From the NCBI GenBank assembly GCA_025642075.2, contig JAODUO010001079.1, positions 65,001 through 129,000 on the forward strand: 64,000 nucleotides of DNA. The letters are read 5' to 3'. The stretch is from Ridgeia piscesae (taxonomy: Eukaryota; Annelida; Polychaeta; Sabellida; Siboglinidae). A program made the translations under genes and the position numbers. Below the pieces are notes generated by a model. It saw only the letters and a list, made by a program, of their open reading frames with translations. It did not search any database and was not told the DNA's origin. Positions 1 to 11,868 of this stretch are shown here, piece by piece (the first letter of the stretch is position 1; the number at the start of each line of letters is the position of its first letter).

Positions 1-1131
1 CCGACAGGCTACTTCATGGCACATCAACACCCGCTCCTGTTGCAGATCTACCGACAGGCTACTTCATGGCACAGCAACACCCGCTCATGTTGCAGATCTA
101 TCGACAGGCTACTTCATGGCACATCAACACCCGCTCCTGTTGCAGATCTATCGACAGGCTACATCATTGCACATCAACACCCGCTCCTGTTGCAGATCTA
201 TCGACAGGCTACTTCATGGCACATCAACACCCGCTCATGTTACAGATCTACCGACAGGCTACTTCATGGCACATCAACACCCGCTCCTGTTGCAGATCTA
301 CCGACAGGCTACTTCATGGCACATCAACACCCGCTCCTGTTGCAGATCTATCGACAGGCTACTACATGGCACATCAACTCAACACCCGCTCGTGTTGCAG
401 ATCTACCGACAGGCTACTTCATGGCACAGCAACACCCGCTCCTCCTACAGATCTACCGACAGGCTACTTCATGGCACATCAACACCCGCTCCTCCTACAG
501 ATCTACCGACAGGCTACTTCATGGCACATCAACACCCGCTCATGTTGCAGATCTACCGACAGGCTACTTCATGGCACAGCAACACCCGCTCCTGTTGCAG
601 ATCTACTGACAGGCTACTTCATGGCACAGCAACACCCGCTCATGTTGCAGATCTACCGACAGGCTACTTCATGGCACATCAACACCCGCTCATGTTGCAG
701 ATCTACCGACAGGCTACTTCATGGCACAGCAACACCCGCTCATGTTGCAGATCTACCGACAGGCTACTTCATGGCACAGCAACACCCGCTCATGTTGCAG
801 ATCTACTGACAGGCTACTTCATGGCACAGCAACACCCGCTCATGTTGCAGATCTACCGACAGGCTACTTCATGGCACAGCAACACCCGCTCATGTTGCAG
901 ATCTACTGACAGGCTACTTCATGGCACAGCAACACCCGCTCATGTTGCAGATCTACTGACAGGCTACTTCATGGCACAGCAACACCCGCTCATGTTGCAG
1001 ATCTACCGACAGGCTACTTCATGGCACAGCAACACCCGCTCATGTTGCAAATCTACCGACAGGCTACTTCATGGCACAGCAACACCCGAACCTGTTGCAG
1101 ATCTATCTAAAGGCTACTTCATGGCACATCA
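1..1131. repeat. 50-bp minisatellite, about 22 units, truncated by window start
   Basis: A 50-bp unit is repeated head to tail. It starts ccgacaggctacttcatggc and ends ttgcagatcta. Units differ at a few fixed positions: acatcaac or acagcaac, cctgttgcag or catgttgcag, and a rarer cctcctacag form. One unit near 351-405 is 55 bp because of a 5-bp duplication. The last units near 1080-1131 are diverged. Because 50 is not a multiple of 3, each forward frame reads through all three phases, and all three are nearly open, so long apparent ORFs here are a by-product of the repeat. The array continues to the left of the window. Confidence 0.97.
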
Positions 1132-2149
1132 GAAGGTACAACTTATTTCTTATATACCTTTTGTCACACCAGAGGAATTTATTTACGCATGTCCGATGGA
1201 TGTTTACGAATTCCAAGTTTAGTAGATGATCAGGATCAGTGAGAATATTACATACTGCCTAAATACGGCGGAATCAAGAATCCTCAAATTCTGCTATCTT
1301 CCATAAATGAGAAACACAACGTAAGTCAGGAGATATCAAGACATTAAGTGCTTACGAAAATATTAACATATGTATATGAATGGAACATATTATATTGTGA
1401 TGTTTTTATTTAAATACTTGCAGCGTGAATATTATTAAAAACGGAATCTACAAATACCACAAATGTTCGGTTAATGGAAAACATTGAACTCTATATAAGG
1501 CTAAGACTTCCTTGTGTACTTTTCATTTGATGGTTACGCTCTGGTAGTCAATACTTTTAACCCTTGTTAAATCCTGTCAAAGCCTCATTAAAATATGTTT
1601 TGGACCAAGCTTTACACCATAAACTATTGAAGGGAAACAAATCAGATATATAAGAGAAACTGTACCACAATACTAGAGAGTGACCTCCTTTAATATCATT
1701 ACATGCGACACCGGTTAAACCTTTGTATGGCATTTGACATATCACAAGCAACCCAATGCAACCGATGTGGCAGCTGATTACCGATTAGATAAGTTACACC
1801 TTACTGTGTCAACTCGGTCGGTCGGTTTAGTTGAACCTGTGACAATAGGTTTAGTTTAGACTTATGAAAGTGCACGAGCGTGTGACGTCCCAAAAATGAG
1901 CAGAACTACCGTTTAGATCTAGATTAGTGCACATAAACGTGTATATGGTTATAAGAATGAGGTAATAATGGATGGCGTTTGTAAATGGGTAAATATTGCG
2001 ACAGTAGTTAAAGAGACGAGAGTCTGTGTCACGGCGCTGGTAGATATGTGACGGTTAAAGATACGTGACGGTTATAAGCTGCAGCTACGTTATTATGACG
2101 TAGAGTCACGGGGACACATCATGACTATCTGCCAGAAAGACAAGTTATA
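1132..2149. other. Unique AT-rich spacer, no gene recognised
   Basis: This is non-repetitive sequence between two minisatellites. Apart from the tail of the repeat-derived frame it holds only short open stretches with no recognisable domain. No convincing exon, RNA gene or mobile element was seen. Confidence 0.6.
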
Positions 2150-4318
2150 ATGAGTGAGGGTCAACGCTGCTGTTTGTAGCCAGTTATATTGAGTGAGTGT
2201 CAACGCTACTGTTTGTAGCCAGTTATATTGAGTGAGTGTCAATGGTACTGTTTGTAGCCAGTTACATTGAGTGAGTGTCAACGCTGCTGTTTGTAGCCAG
2301 TTACACTGAAAGAGTGTCAATGGTAGTGTTTTTAGCCAGTTACATTGAATGAGTGTCAACGGTACTGTTTGTAGCCAGTTATATTGAGTGAGTGTCAACG
2401 GAACTGTTTGTAGCCCGTTATACTGAGTGAGTGTCAACGAAACTGTTTGTAGCCCGTTATATTGAGTGAGTGTCAACGGAACTGTTTGTAGCCCGTTATA
2501 TTGAGTGAGTGTCAACGGAACTGTTTGTAGCCAGTTAAATTGAGTGAGTGTCAACGGAACTGTTTGTAGCCAGTTGTATTGAGTGAGGGTCAACGGAACT
2601 GTTTGTAGCCAGTTACATTGAGTGAGTGTCAACGCTGCTGTTTGTAGCCAGTTGTATTGAGTGAGTGTCAACGGAACTGTTTGTAGCCAGTTGTTTTGAG
2701 TGAGTGTCAACGGAACTGTTTGTAGCCAGTTGTATTGAGTGAGTGTCAATGGTACTGTTTGTAGCCAGTTACATTGAGTGAGTGTCAATGCTGCTGTTTG
2801 TAGGCAATTACACTGAAAGAGTGTCAACGGTAGTGTTTTTAGCCAGTTACATTGAATGAGTGTCAACGGTACTGTTTGTAGCCAGTTATATTGAGTGAGT
2901 GTCAACGGAACTGTTTGTAGCCAGTTAATTGAGTGAGTGTCAACGGTACTGTTTGTAGCCAGTTACATTGAGTGAGTGTCAACGCTGCTGTTTGTAGCCA
3001 GTTAATTGAATGAGTGTCAACGGTACTGTTTGTAGCCAGTTATATTGAGTGAGTGTCAACGGAACTGTTTGTAGCCAGTTATATTGAGTGAGTGTCAACG
3101 GAACTGTTTGTAGCCAGTTACATTGAGTGAGTGTCAACGGAACTGTTTGTAGCCAGTTATATTGAGTGAGTGTCAACGGAACTGTTTGTAGCCAGTTACA
3201 TTGAGTGAGTGTCAACGGAACTGTTTGTAGCCAGTTATATTGAGTGAGTGTCAATGGAACTGTTTGTAGCCAGTTGATTGAGTGAGTGTCAACGGAACTG
3301 TTTGTAGCCAGTTACATTGAGTGAGTGTCAACGGAACTGTTTGTAGCCAGTTGTATTGAGTGAGTGTCAACGGAACTGTTTGTAGCCAGTTACATTGAGT
3401 GAGTGTCAACGGAACTGTTTGTAGCCAGTTATATTGAGTGAGTGTCAATGGTGCTGTTTGTAGCCAGTTATATTGAGTGAGTGTCAACGGAACTGTTTGT
3501 AGCCAGTTAATTGAGTGAGTGTCAACGGACTGTTTGTAGCCAGTTATATTGAGTGAGTGTCAACGGAACTGTTTGTAGCCAGTTAAATTGAGTGAGTGTC
3601 AACGGAACTGTTTATAGCCAGTTATATTGAGTGAGTGTCAACGGAACTGTTTGTAGCCAGTTGTATTGAGTGAGTGTCAACGGAACTGTTTGTAGCCAGT
3701 TATATTGAGTGAGTGTCAATGGAACTGTTTGTAGCCAGTTGTATTGAGTGAGTGTCAACGGAACTGTTTGTAGCCAGTTAATTGAGTGAGTGTCAATGGA
3801 ACTGTTTGTAGCCAGTTGTATTGAGTGAGTGTCAACGGAACTGTTTGTAGCCAGTTAATTGAGTGAGTGTCAATGGAACTGTTTGTAGCCAGTTGTATTG
3901 AGTGAGTGTCAATGGAACTGTTTGTAGCCAGTTGTATTGAGTGAGTGTCAATGGAACTGTTTGTAGCCAGTTGTATTGAGTGAGTGTCAACGGAACTGTT
4001 TGTAGCCAGTTATATTGAGTGAGTGTCAACGGAACTGTTTGTAGCCAGTTGTATTGAGTGAGTGTCAACGGAACTGTTTGTAGCCAGTTACATTGAGTGA
4101 GTGTCAATGGAACTGTTTGTAGCCAGTTGTATTGAGTGAGTGTCAACGGAACTGTTTGTAGCCAGTTACATTGAGTGAGTGTCAACGGAACTGTTTGTAG
4201 CCAGTTGTATTGAGTGAGTGTCAACGGAACTGTTTGTAGCCAGTTGTATAGAGTGAGTGTCAATGGAACTGTTTGTAGCCAGTTATATTGAGTGAGTGTC
4301 AACGGTAGTGTTTTTACC
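2150..4318. repeat. 39-bp minisatellite, about 55 units
   Basis: Units of 39 bp run from gagtgagtgtcaacggaact to the tgtttgtagccagtt(ata)tt part. Since 39 bp equals 13 codons, the minus strand reads as a 13-residue repeat containing the NWLQT core. Several units have 36-37 bp (agttaattgag), which breaks that frame, so a protein under selection is unlikely. Unit variants include aacgctgctg, aatggtactg and ggtagtgttttta. A block of variants near 2238-2400 recurs near 2744-2900, giving a higher-order period of about 13 units (506 bp). The final unit near 4290-4318 is diverged. Confidence 0.96.
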
Positions 4319-4509
4319 CAGTGAAATAAAAAACATAGTGTAGATGCAGCCCATTTTCTTTTTACGACACTTCGGATTTAAACATTTGTGGCATATGGAA
4401 AGCAGCACACGTGCCACTTGGAATATCACGACGAGGCCCACACATTCACCCAAGTACGACAATGAACTGTGTGATTCGTCCGGCATGACCACATGTGTTC
4501 TGTACTGGA
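4283..4509 (-). CDS. Possible third exon of the minus-strand signal-peptide gene
   Basis: This is a minus-strand open stretch that starts after a possible acceptor TTTCTTTAG at 4509/4510. It is in the phase left by the upstream exon 4656-4712. It reads on to about 4283, with an internal GTGAAT and a GTAAAAAC that could serve as donors. It contains several Cys and a hydrophobic run (GECVGLVVIFQVARVLL) but no domain I recognise. The opposite strand is also open here (4344-4634), so coding status and strand are uncertain. It is listed only because phase and acceptor fit the two better-supported exons next to it. Confidence 0.17.
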
Positions 4510-4655
4510 CTAAAGAAATTGTTGCGGAACCTTCAGAAGAATATAGACGAAATGTTCGCATGTACAATACGCTGTATGGTAGACTACGGTGCAACATCAA
4601 TATGATATACAATACAGCATATACAACACAATAAGGATATTGAGAACGTGCTTAC

Positions 4656-4712
4656 CTAGGTCAGGAGCTAATCCGAATGCGGTAAACAGTACTTGCAGCA
4701 TGATAATGCTTC
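4656..4712 (-). CDS. Internal coding exon, hydrophobic core of a probable signal peptide
   Basis: The minus strand shows a strong acceptor (TTATGTTTCTTTGCCAG) and a strong donor (CTAG then GTAAGC) bounding 57 nt. Two of the three frames contain stops. The open frame is exactly the one demanded by the upstream exon, which leaves 1 nt. It encodes SIIMLQVLFTAFGLAPDL, a hydrophobic run ending in small and polar residues, which fits the h- and c-regions of a signal peptide. The exon leaves phase 1. The mature protein is not identified. This is an inference from splice signals and phase; no transcript evidence is available. Confidence 0.45.
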
Positions 4713-5209
4713 CTGGCAAAGAAACATAATAAAAATAAGTAATATAATTTAGTAAATATACATAGACTGAACTCCTGTAAATGTTTACACGTTATAATCC
4801 TACTCTTATGTAGATACGCCTGTCCTTAAAAAAACTCGCCCATGCGCAGAAACGTCACCCGGGTAGTTTATAACACCCGGAAATTGTAAACGCTATACCG
4901 TTACACGTTAACTTCATTACCGTTTCACGTTTCGCCAACAGAAACAGTATACAATATTTGTAGTTTTTTTTCTTCAATGTCTAAAAATTGGATAGTATTG
5001 TTGACATGTATAAATAATAACGTTGACAGGGAGACAATCGTAACAGGTAAATCAACTTAAAAATAACTTCCTTTACGTTGGAGACTGAGATAATATACAT
5101 TAAAATAGTCTAACATTAGCCTGTTGGTATGTAAATATATACGATTTCCATTATAAAAGTATCATGTAATCATGTTCAATATTGCCATTTATGTCATTAC
5201 GTAACTTAC

Positions 5210-5283
5210 TTGTTAGTTGAACAATAGGCGCCATCTTCGCATTCATGCTGTTAATACGACGTCTGTGATGTATGTGTGGGTAA
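5210..5283 (-). CDS. First coding exon of the same gene (ATG at 5246)
   Basis: On the minus strand an acceptor CTATTGTTTTTCTTCAG precedes 74 nt that end at a near-consensus donor (ACAA then GTAAGT). One frame is open. It contains ATG at 5246, giving MNAKMAPIVQLT before the splice, a short basic n-region suited to a signal peptide. The exon leaves one nucleotide (A), which the GA at the start of the 4656-4712 exon completes to Arg. The bases before the ATG would be 5' UTR, with another exon further upstream on the minus strand. Host-gene function is unknown. Confidence 0.45.
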
Positions 5284-5953
5284 CTGAAGAAAAACAATAG
5301 ATTCATCTGAGTAAGCCTCAAATTGTGTATCTTAGCTTATATATAATGAATCCGTTAAACGATGACTAATACACAAGCTAGTTTTGTATTCAGTTTATGT
5401 CCGCCTTAGGCACGGAGTTATAATAGAATGTCACCGATGTGGAACGACAATCACAGGGGCTGGGGCTTATGTCCGGTTCATGACGCACGTAACTCAGCGG
5501 CGGAAATCCGCGAACATATCTATTGTATCGCTCTGGATAATCATAAACGACTACGGGTATATTCGAAAAACGTCTCACGTTGATTCAAAACCTCTACTGT
5601 GTCGGTATTTAGTTGGGAGCAAATAGACACAATAAATATATTTGAATAGGACATACTGTATGAAGCCATATCCGGCTTTATTTGCGACAGTCATGGATTA
5701 CATGGTAGACTGTTGTTTTTAAGATGTTTCGTGTAATGTCATTACCACATTTCGATTAACTTTGCTACTGAACTAATCAACCGCTTGCTCACCAACAACA
5801 AAATAACAAATTCTACACAATGCACACCTTAGCTTCACTGGACAACACAAACACATCTGGCCGCGGTTATGGTTAATTCTAATGATCTTGCCAGACAATC
5901 ACAATTAGAAATCATTGTTTGTTTGCGTTTTCGTGCATGTGTATGTGTGCATG
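5284..5953. other. Unique spacer, no feature recognised
   Basis: Short open stretches occur on both strands here, but none shows a domain. An upstream non-coding exon of the minus-strand signal-peptide gene could lie in this interval; none was located with confidence. Confidence 0.4.
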
Positions 5954-6058
5954 TGTCGTGTCGTGTCGTGTCGTGTCGTGTCGTGTCGTGTCGTGTCGTG
6001 TCGTGTCGTGTCGTGTCGTGTCGTGTCGTGTCGTTTGCCGTTTGCCGTGTGCCGTGTG

Positions 6059-6125
<67 letters not shown>

Positions 6126-6134
6126 GTGTGTGTG

Positions 6135-6175
<41 letters not shown>

Positions 6176-6215
6176 GTGTATGTTGTGATATGTGTATGTA
6201 TGTGCGCGTGTATGT
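5954..6215. repeat. Compound microsatellite (CGTGT)n, (GT)n, (GTGC)n
   Basis: Three simple repeats follow one another: a pentanucleotide CGTGT block (5954-6035), a GT block (about 6058-6133, with a tgtgt/gtgc transition) and a GTGC block (about 6134-6172). The rest is mixed GT-rich. Frames open on both strands reflect only these repeats. Confidence 0.95.
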
Positions 6216-6682
6216 GTAAATGCCTGTGTAGGGAAAGTGTGTGCATGTTTTCATGTGTGACATTTAAACATACGGTCATGCCAAAAAAGCACGGAATCAA
6301 ACTATGCCTAAGCTGAAATATTTATTATTTTATCATTATTATTACATTTGGTCGTGCATAATGCCCAGGTCTTCGTGGTGGCATTTGATAATAACAATAC
6401 GTGCCTGTTTTTTGTGTGAAAATTGTAGAACGTGCATCACATAGAAATATAATGCATCGTTGCACGTTCGACGAGAAACTGTCATTTGATAAATGTCAAC
6501 GCCAGTGCATAGACAAAGACTGGGTTTCACTTGTTCGTCGCATGCTAAATCGAACAATAAGCTGAACAATATGGCATTTTTAAATGCTACATAATCTCTA
6601 ATGCATTCTGCGTGCTTCCCCTGCGCAAACACCAAGACACATTCCAATTTGACATAAAATGTGTATATCCAATACAGTTATA
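6216..6682. other. Unique spacer
   Basis: No gene, RNA or mobile element was recognised. A minus-strand open frame at 6342-6647 has no recognisable motif. Confidence 0.4.
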
Positions 6683-6850
6683 TGTCCGTCCGTCCGTCCG
6701 TCCGTCCGTCCGTCCGTCCGTCCGTCCGTCCGTCCGTCCGTCCGTCCGTCCGTCCGTCCGTCCGTCCGTCCGTCCGTCCGTCCGTCCGTCCGCCTCCGTC
6801 CGTCCGTCCGTCCGTCCGTCCGTCCGTCCGTCCGTCCGTCCGTCCGCCCG
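6683..6850. repeat. (TCCG)n microsatellite, about 41 units
   Basis: A tetranucleotide TCCG/GTCC array with one interruption (cgcctccg) near 6790. It continues into pyrimidine- and C-rich sequence to about 6960. The array gives Val-Arg-Pro-Ser and Arg-Thr-Asp-Gly repeats in translation. These are not proteins. Confidence 0.96.
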
Positions 6851-6959
6851 CCTCGCCCGTCCACGCGCCTCCACCCTCGCCCACCTTCGTTCGCCCGTTT
6901 ACCCTGACCATCTGTCAGGCTCCGACACCGCCCGCCCGCCCGCAAGTGACACCCCCTTG

Positions 6960-7798
6960 CCCACCCCTTGGAACCACATGTACCATTAAAATGCAGTCAG
7001 CAAATTCATTTATCGTTTGTCTACTCTTCCCAGTTCCAGAATGTGTAAGCCCCACAAGGTTTGTGTCCATGTGTGCTTAGATGTAAAGTGAAGTGGATGG
7101 AATCACACCAGTTCCAAATCAGACCTGATGATCCAAATGCTCTCTACCTCAAGTATGCCTTTGACAGTGGCTTTGTTCGGTGGTGGATTTACTTTAGCAT
7201 AGCAGGCGATTAGCACCAAACCCTAACCTTGTACACCTGTACACAGGACCACACAGTATATCTGCTGCCAAGTACAAAGATCTTCAGATCCTGTGCATTT
7301 CGGGGCTGATCCCTAGTATCTAACATCCTTTCTATAAGTCACTGAAGCATGAATGAAACCAAGCATGACAATGTCATTCCAGCCAGTCACAATGTGAATA
7401 TGTGACGTCACCAGGATTGTTAGACACTATAGTTAATATGACATTAATACAGTAATGTATTAGTCATGTGCATTTAGTGTTATGCAAAACTTTCCTGTGA
7501 ATAGATCTGAACTGACATTTATCTGATCTGAAACTTTATTGCAGTTTATGAACAATTTGCATTATATGAAAGCGCAAGCACAAATATAAACATTTAGATA
7601 CATAAAAGTGTCAAGACATACGAAATAAGACTAATACTGTAACAGTTGTTGGTTTGTTATTAAAACAATAGATGATCCCCAAAGGTTATATCTCTATTTC
7701 ATTGGGGAGTTTGTTGTTGTAACCACTCAGTGACCTATTTTACAGTATTACGTAATCTTATTTTGTTTAATGCATACACCAAACAAAATATATGTATG

Positions 7799-7799
<1 letters not shown>
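6960..7799. other. Unique spacer
   Basis: Mostly AT-rich, with no gene recognised. A palindromic TGACGTCA (CRE-type site) occurs near 7402, which may be chance. Confidence 0.4.

Positions 7800-7892
<93 letters not shown>
7800..7892. repeat. (CA)n(TA)n dinucleotide repeat
   Basis: About nine CA units pass directly into about 37 TA units. The whole tract alternates purine and pyrimidine. Confidence 0.97.
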
Positions 7893-7895
<3 letters not shown>

Positions 7896-10441
7896 TACAT
7901 ACATAATACAGTAGCAAGTTATTTAGGACACAGTAACACATGGAAATCTTCTTTTGCTTCTCCTGCACAATTAACAAAATGCAGATACAATCTTGTTGAT
8001 CTGAGGCGACGATATATTGTATTCAAAATGGATGCCACATTGTCCCAATCAAAATGGATATTCCAAGGAAAAGTGACTTGCTGAATTGGCACGGATCTGT
8101 AACGAACGTCTGCCAACTCTTCGCTTTTGTTAGTGTGACCTCACGCCCGACGGACGATATATAAACACGCATTGTAAATAAGTGGGACGTGAGTGTGGAT
8201 TTGTTGTCGTTGTCGTTGAGCTCCTACACGCACATATTGCTCTACAGCGTTGACTACACATGCACTGCGGCGGTGATGGCGTCAGTGAAGTGAGCCAACC
8301 GTGACCGCGCGGCTGGAACGTATCTGGCTGACAGATCGATAGCTCGATTGCAGCACTAACAGTTGCATGCATTCATTATCTGTCTACGTGGTTGTTGATA
8401 CGGTCCACCGTTGATATACGACATGGCTGATCCAGCCATCCGTGGCCATCATTTTCTGAACGTCTCTGTACACTAGTACCAAGTATAGGTAGCATTCGGG
8501 GGACGTATTTTAGGCTTTAGGCTACACTTCGCAAAATAGACTCTCACTGAGCGGATCCTGAAATCGACAGTGTGAAAGCAACCAGATTTCTAACAGCCTG
8601 CTTTCACACCTATGGCGTCGGGTCGTGTCACAACACTGCCGACCTGTTGTTATGCACATTAAACGACGATTGACGCGCGATGTGTCCCCAAGATTAAACA
8701 ACATCGTACACAAATAGCACTGTACATTAATAGGTCAGCTACGGTATGGAAATAATCCCACGTTTGTGCATCTAATGTTAAGTAACACCGTAAATGTTGT
8801 GGATAATTAATAAAATTATATATAGTTGTGCGGCCACCACATGTGGAGCGGTGACTGTGTCTGTGAACACTGTCCGACTTGTTGTTGGGTCACTGAACTA
8901 ACAGCATTGGTCGGCCGGCTGCTACACGTTTAACACAAAACCGACCAACATGTGAGACAACATTGAGGTGGCCCCACTATTTGAAACAGTCGCGACTGCT
9001 CGACCAGTGTTATCGTATGTACACCGAGCAACATCACATAACCAACGTCGGCGGTATATATAATCATGACATCTCTCGTTAGTTTACCTGCACAGTCCGT
9101 CTCTCTTCTTTGTTCGCACAGAACGTGTATCTGTATCCGTGTATTCCACTGTCTGCTAAACTATGACACATGTGCTGCTATCCAGTGGGAATGCGGCCGT
9201 GTTCTTTCACGACTGAATGTGCGTCTCACTTCAGGCCAACAATGCTCCTCACTGAACACGACCGACAGACGTTGACTCGATGCGGAAGTGACGACTAGTC
9301 GAAGCCGTATCGACCGCGGGCCAGGCGCGTCAGTGAGAGGCCGGTCTGGCCTCTGTGAAAGGTAGCTGTGCCGCCCACATAATCGGGTTAGTCACGACAT
9401 GCCGCGTCACAGGGCAGAGAGAGCGGGGCAAATACACTTTGTTTACTGGAGTTACCTTGTTCAACTGCCGGTCCAAATTGGGTACATGTTGTTGCATTTA
9501 CCCGTTATTGTCTGGAGAGACTAGACTCATCTGAATGTGGCGACTGCGATCGAGTGATATTTTCATTCTTACAAAAGTACCACAATTAAAGCTTGGATAC
9601 ATATAACATGATTTATGAAACAGGAATCATTATCACGTGACGCTTGTGGTGGTAATGATGGTCAAGGTGTTTGTCATTATTATGGGTGAAGGATGTAATC
9701 TTAAATAGAATATTATGTGTTTCCCATTGGCTAAGTAGTACAAAAATACACGATAATTATTTGCGCGCGCATGCATATGCATATCCGTGGGTGTATACGT
9801 GTGTACTGTGAATATAGGTTTTGTTTCGTGGATCAGGCCCTTGTCATACTCATTGTGTAACAGGCCTTGGATCATCAACACATTGTTATTGTGGGTTCAC
9901 GACATCATTAGAAACAGAGTCAATATAGTGCATACAATCATCTAGTTCGTAAACTACAGCAGGATTAGGAGAATTTCTTCTTCTACGACAACTTGTTTTT
10001 GAACTGTTGGTAGTTTCTGCGACGGCATGTTTCAATCCTCGCTGACATATACAACATACAACATATACAACCTTCCCGCTAATAACTTTCTGCCATTTCG
10101 AAGGTTGGGAAAATACATCTATAGTGATGTAAGTCCTTGGAATTTCCTGTCCAATTTGTTTGCGGAAACGTTTTGAATCGCTACAAGGAGTCATTTATTG
10201 CTGCATGCCGCATGCCGCATGCCGCGTCCGCATGACGCACCCGTACATATGAAATACTAGCTCGAAGAAATTGTGTTAAAGCTTTGTTCATGGAGTGGCC
10301 ATTTACAAGCAGGGGTGACTTACTGTGACGACTGTAGCCTGAGGAATTATGACTCAAGAACTATACGTACTGTACATTATACCCCAGGCACTAGGTGCCG
10401 CACACAGACCTGTGTTAGCACCCCAAACTACGACGTGGTTA
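7893..10441. other. Unique region, higher GC than neighbours, no gene recognised
   Basis: This 2.5-kb stretch has locally raised GC and CpG content (roughly 8.1-9.5 kb) and TATA-like strings: gatatataaacac near 8156 and ggtatatataatc near 9053. A 5' region or promoter of a spliced gene is conceivable. The open frames here are short and show no domain. A short (GCATGCC)3 run lies near 10203-10225. I cannot support a gene call. Confidence 0.3.
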
Positions 10442-10540
10442 TGTGTGTGCTCGTATGAATATATAATATATATATAGTTATGTATGTATACACTTATTTA
10501 TGAATACACGTATTTATGTATGTGTATACATGTATGTATG

Positions 10541-10572
<32 letters not shown>

Positions 10573-10783
10573 TGTATGTATGTATGTATGTATGTATGTA
10601 TGTATGTATGTATGTATGTATGTATGTATGTATGTATGTGTGTGTGTGTATGTATGTATGTATGTATGTATGTATGTATGTATGTATGTATGTATGTATG
10701 TGTATGTTGTATGTATGTATTATGTATCATGTATGTATGTATACATGTATGTATGTATGTATGTATGTATGTATGTATGTATT

Positions 10784-10817
<34 letters not shown>

Positions 10818-11060
10818 TGTATGTATGTATGTATGTATGTATGTATGTATGTATGTATGTATGTATGTATGTATGTATGTATGTATGTATGTATGTATGT
10901 ATGTATGTATGTATGTATGTATGTATGTATGTATGTATGTATGTATGTATGTATACATTATGTATGTATACATGTATGTGTATATAAACAAAATTTTTAT
11001 GTATGTATACACTTGTAAATGTATACACGTATGTGCGTAAATACACTTATGGATGTATGT
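10442..11060. repeat. (TATG)n tetranucleotide array with imperfect flanks
   Basis: A TATG/GTAT array fills most of 10520-10980. It has interruptions (tgtgtgtgtg near 10640, a disrupted stretch near 10700-10745, tttatatatg near 10780). Degenerate variants containing tatgtatacac extend it on both sides. Period-4 sequence leaves several frames open on both strands. No coding meaning is implied. Confidence 0.96.
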
Positions 11061-11373
11061 ATACACGAATGCACATATGCAAATAAGCGCACATATATAT
11101 TAAAATTCCAAAAAAAGAAAGCCCGCGTATACACAACCGACGAACCTACACCATACCACACACAAGCTTGTAGCTGTCTGTACGGGGTTACAATGGGGAT
11201 TCCCCTCAAGCAAGTACAAAGGACACACGTGACGCTCAGTCTAACATCCTGTTTGCCATGAATAACGACCAACACTCAAATAGTAACAGTGCAGTTCTGG
11301 TCAGGTGTCACCTCACGAACATCTATTTATACCAGCGTTACTGAATAGGTTTGAAAGACAGATATGTCGTGGC
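11061..11373. other. Unique spacer beside a LINE 3' end
   Basis: No gene was recognised between the TATG array and the 3' terminus of the minus-strand LINE. Confidence 0.4.
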
Positions 11374-11387
11374 TTTTAACAAGATTG

Positions 11388-11413
11388 CCACCTAGAGATT
11401 CAACTCTAGATGG
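11388..11413 (-). other. LINE 3'-terminal stem-loop (copy 1)
   Basis: An inverted repeat CCATCTAGAG / CTCTAGGTGG forms a 10-bp stem (one G-U pair in RNA) around a short TTGAAT-type loop just before the element end. The same structure occurs in copy 2 at 50212-50236. LINE 3' hairpins are known in some families to be the RT recognition site; that role here is inferred. Confidence 0.7.
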
Positions 11414-11868
11414 CAGGTGGACTAGGAAGCCATTTGGCTTATCAAGAGTCCAACCTATCTATCTAAGTATACCCGCCCGTCTTAGGTATATGTCGATTTA
11501 TTTTTAAATATATTAACACTACTAGCACCTACACAATCAGCTGATAATCTGTTCCATTCGTTTACTGTTCTTTGTGAAAATGAAAATCTTCTAATATCTA
11601 GTCTACACTGCTTCTTTGCTAATGTAACTCCATGTCCTCTAGTCCTTCTCTCTTCCTTGACTGTGAAAAAATATTTCTGTCAATATTTTCATCAGCCATT
11701 TTTCTATCTAGTTGATCATTCCATTTCCTATGCCATGGGCCTTTAGTTTAAGTAGTAGTCTTTGGTGTGGCACTTTGTCAAAGGCTTTAAAAATCTAAGT
11801 AGATTATATCTACGGTGATCCCTCATCTACCCACTTTGTGACATCTTCCAAAAAACATAACATATTTG

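Noticed and set aside
2093..4302. Long minus-strand frames made of a 13-residue repeat (NWLQT core) that could be read as a repeat protein
   Set aside because: Units of 36-37 bp break the frame repeatedly, there is no start region or unique domain, and synonymous and frame-breaking variants look unconstrained.
4344..4634. 96-codon plus-strand frame with Cys and an N-glycosylation-like site
   Set aside because: It overlaps, on the opposite strand, the better-supported minus-strand gene region. No splice signals or known domain support it, though it is not excluded.
6587..6989. Arg-Thr-Asp-Gly and Val-Arg-Pro-Ser repeat proteins
   Set aside because: Direct translations of the TCCG tetranucleotide array.
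8522..9275. Several 60-80 codon frames in a higher-GC stretch with TATA-like strings
   Set aside because: None shows a domain, a signal peptide or matching splice sites. GC content alone lengthens open frames.
10484..11066. Met-Tyr-Val-Cys and Tyr-Ile-His-Thr repeat proteins
   Set aside because: Direct translations of the TATG array.
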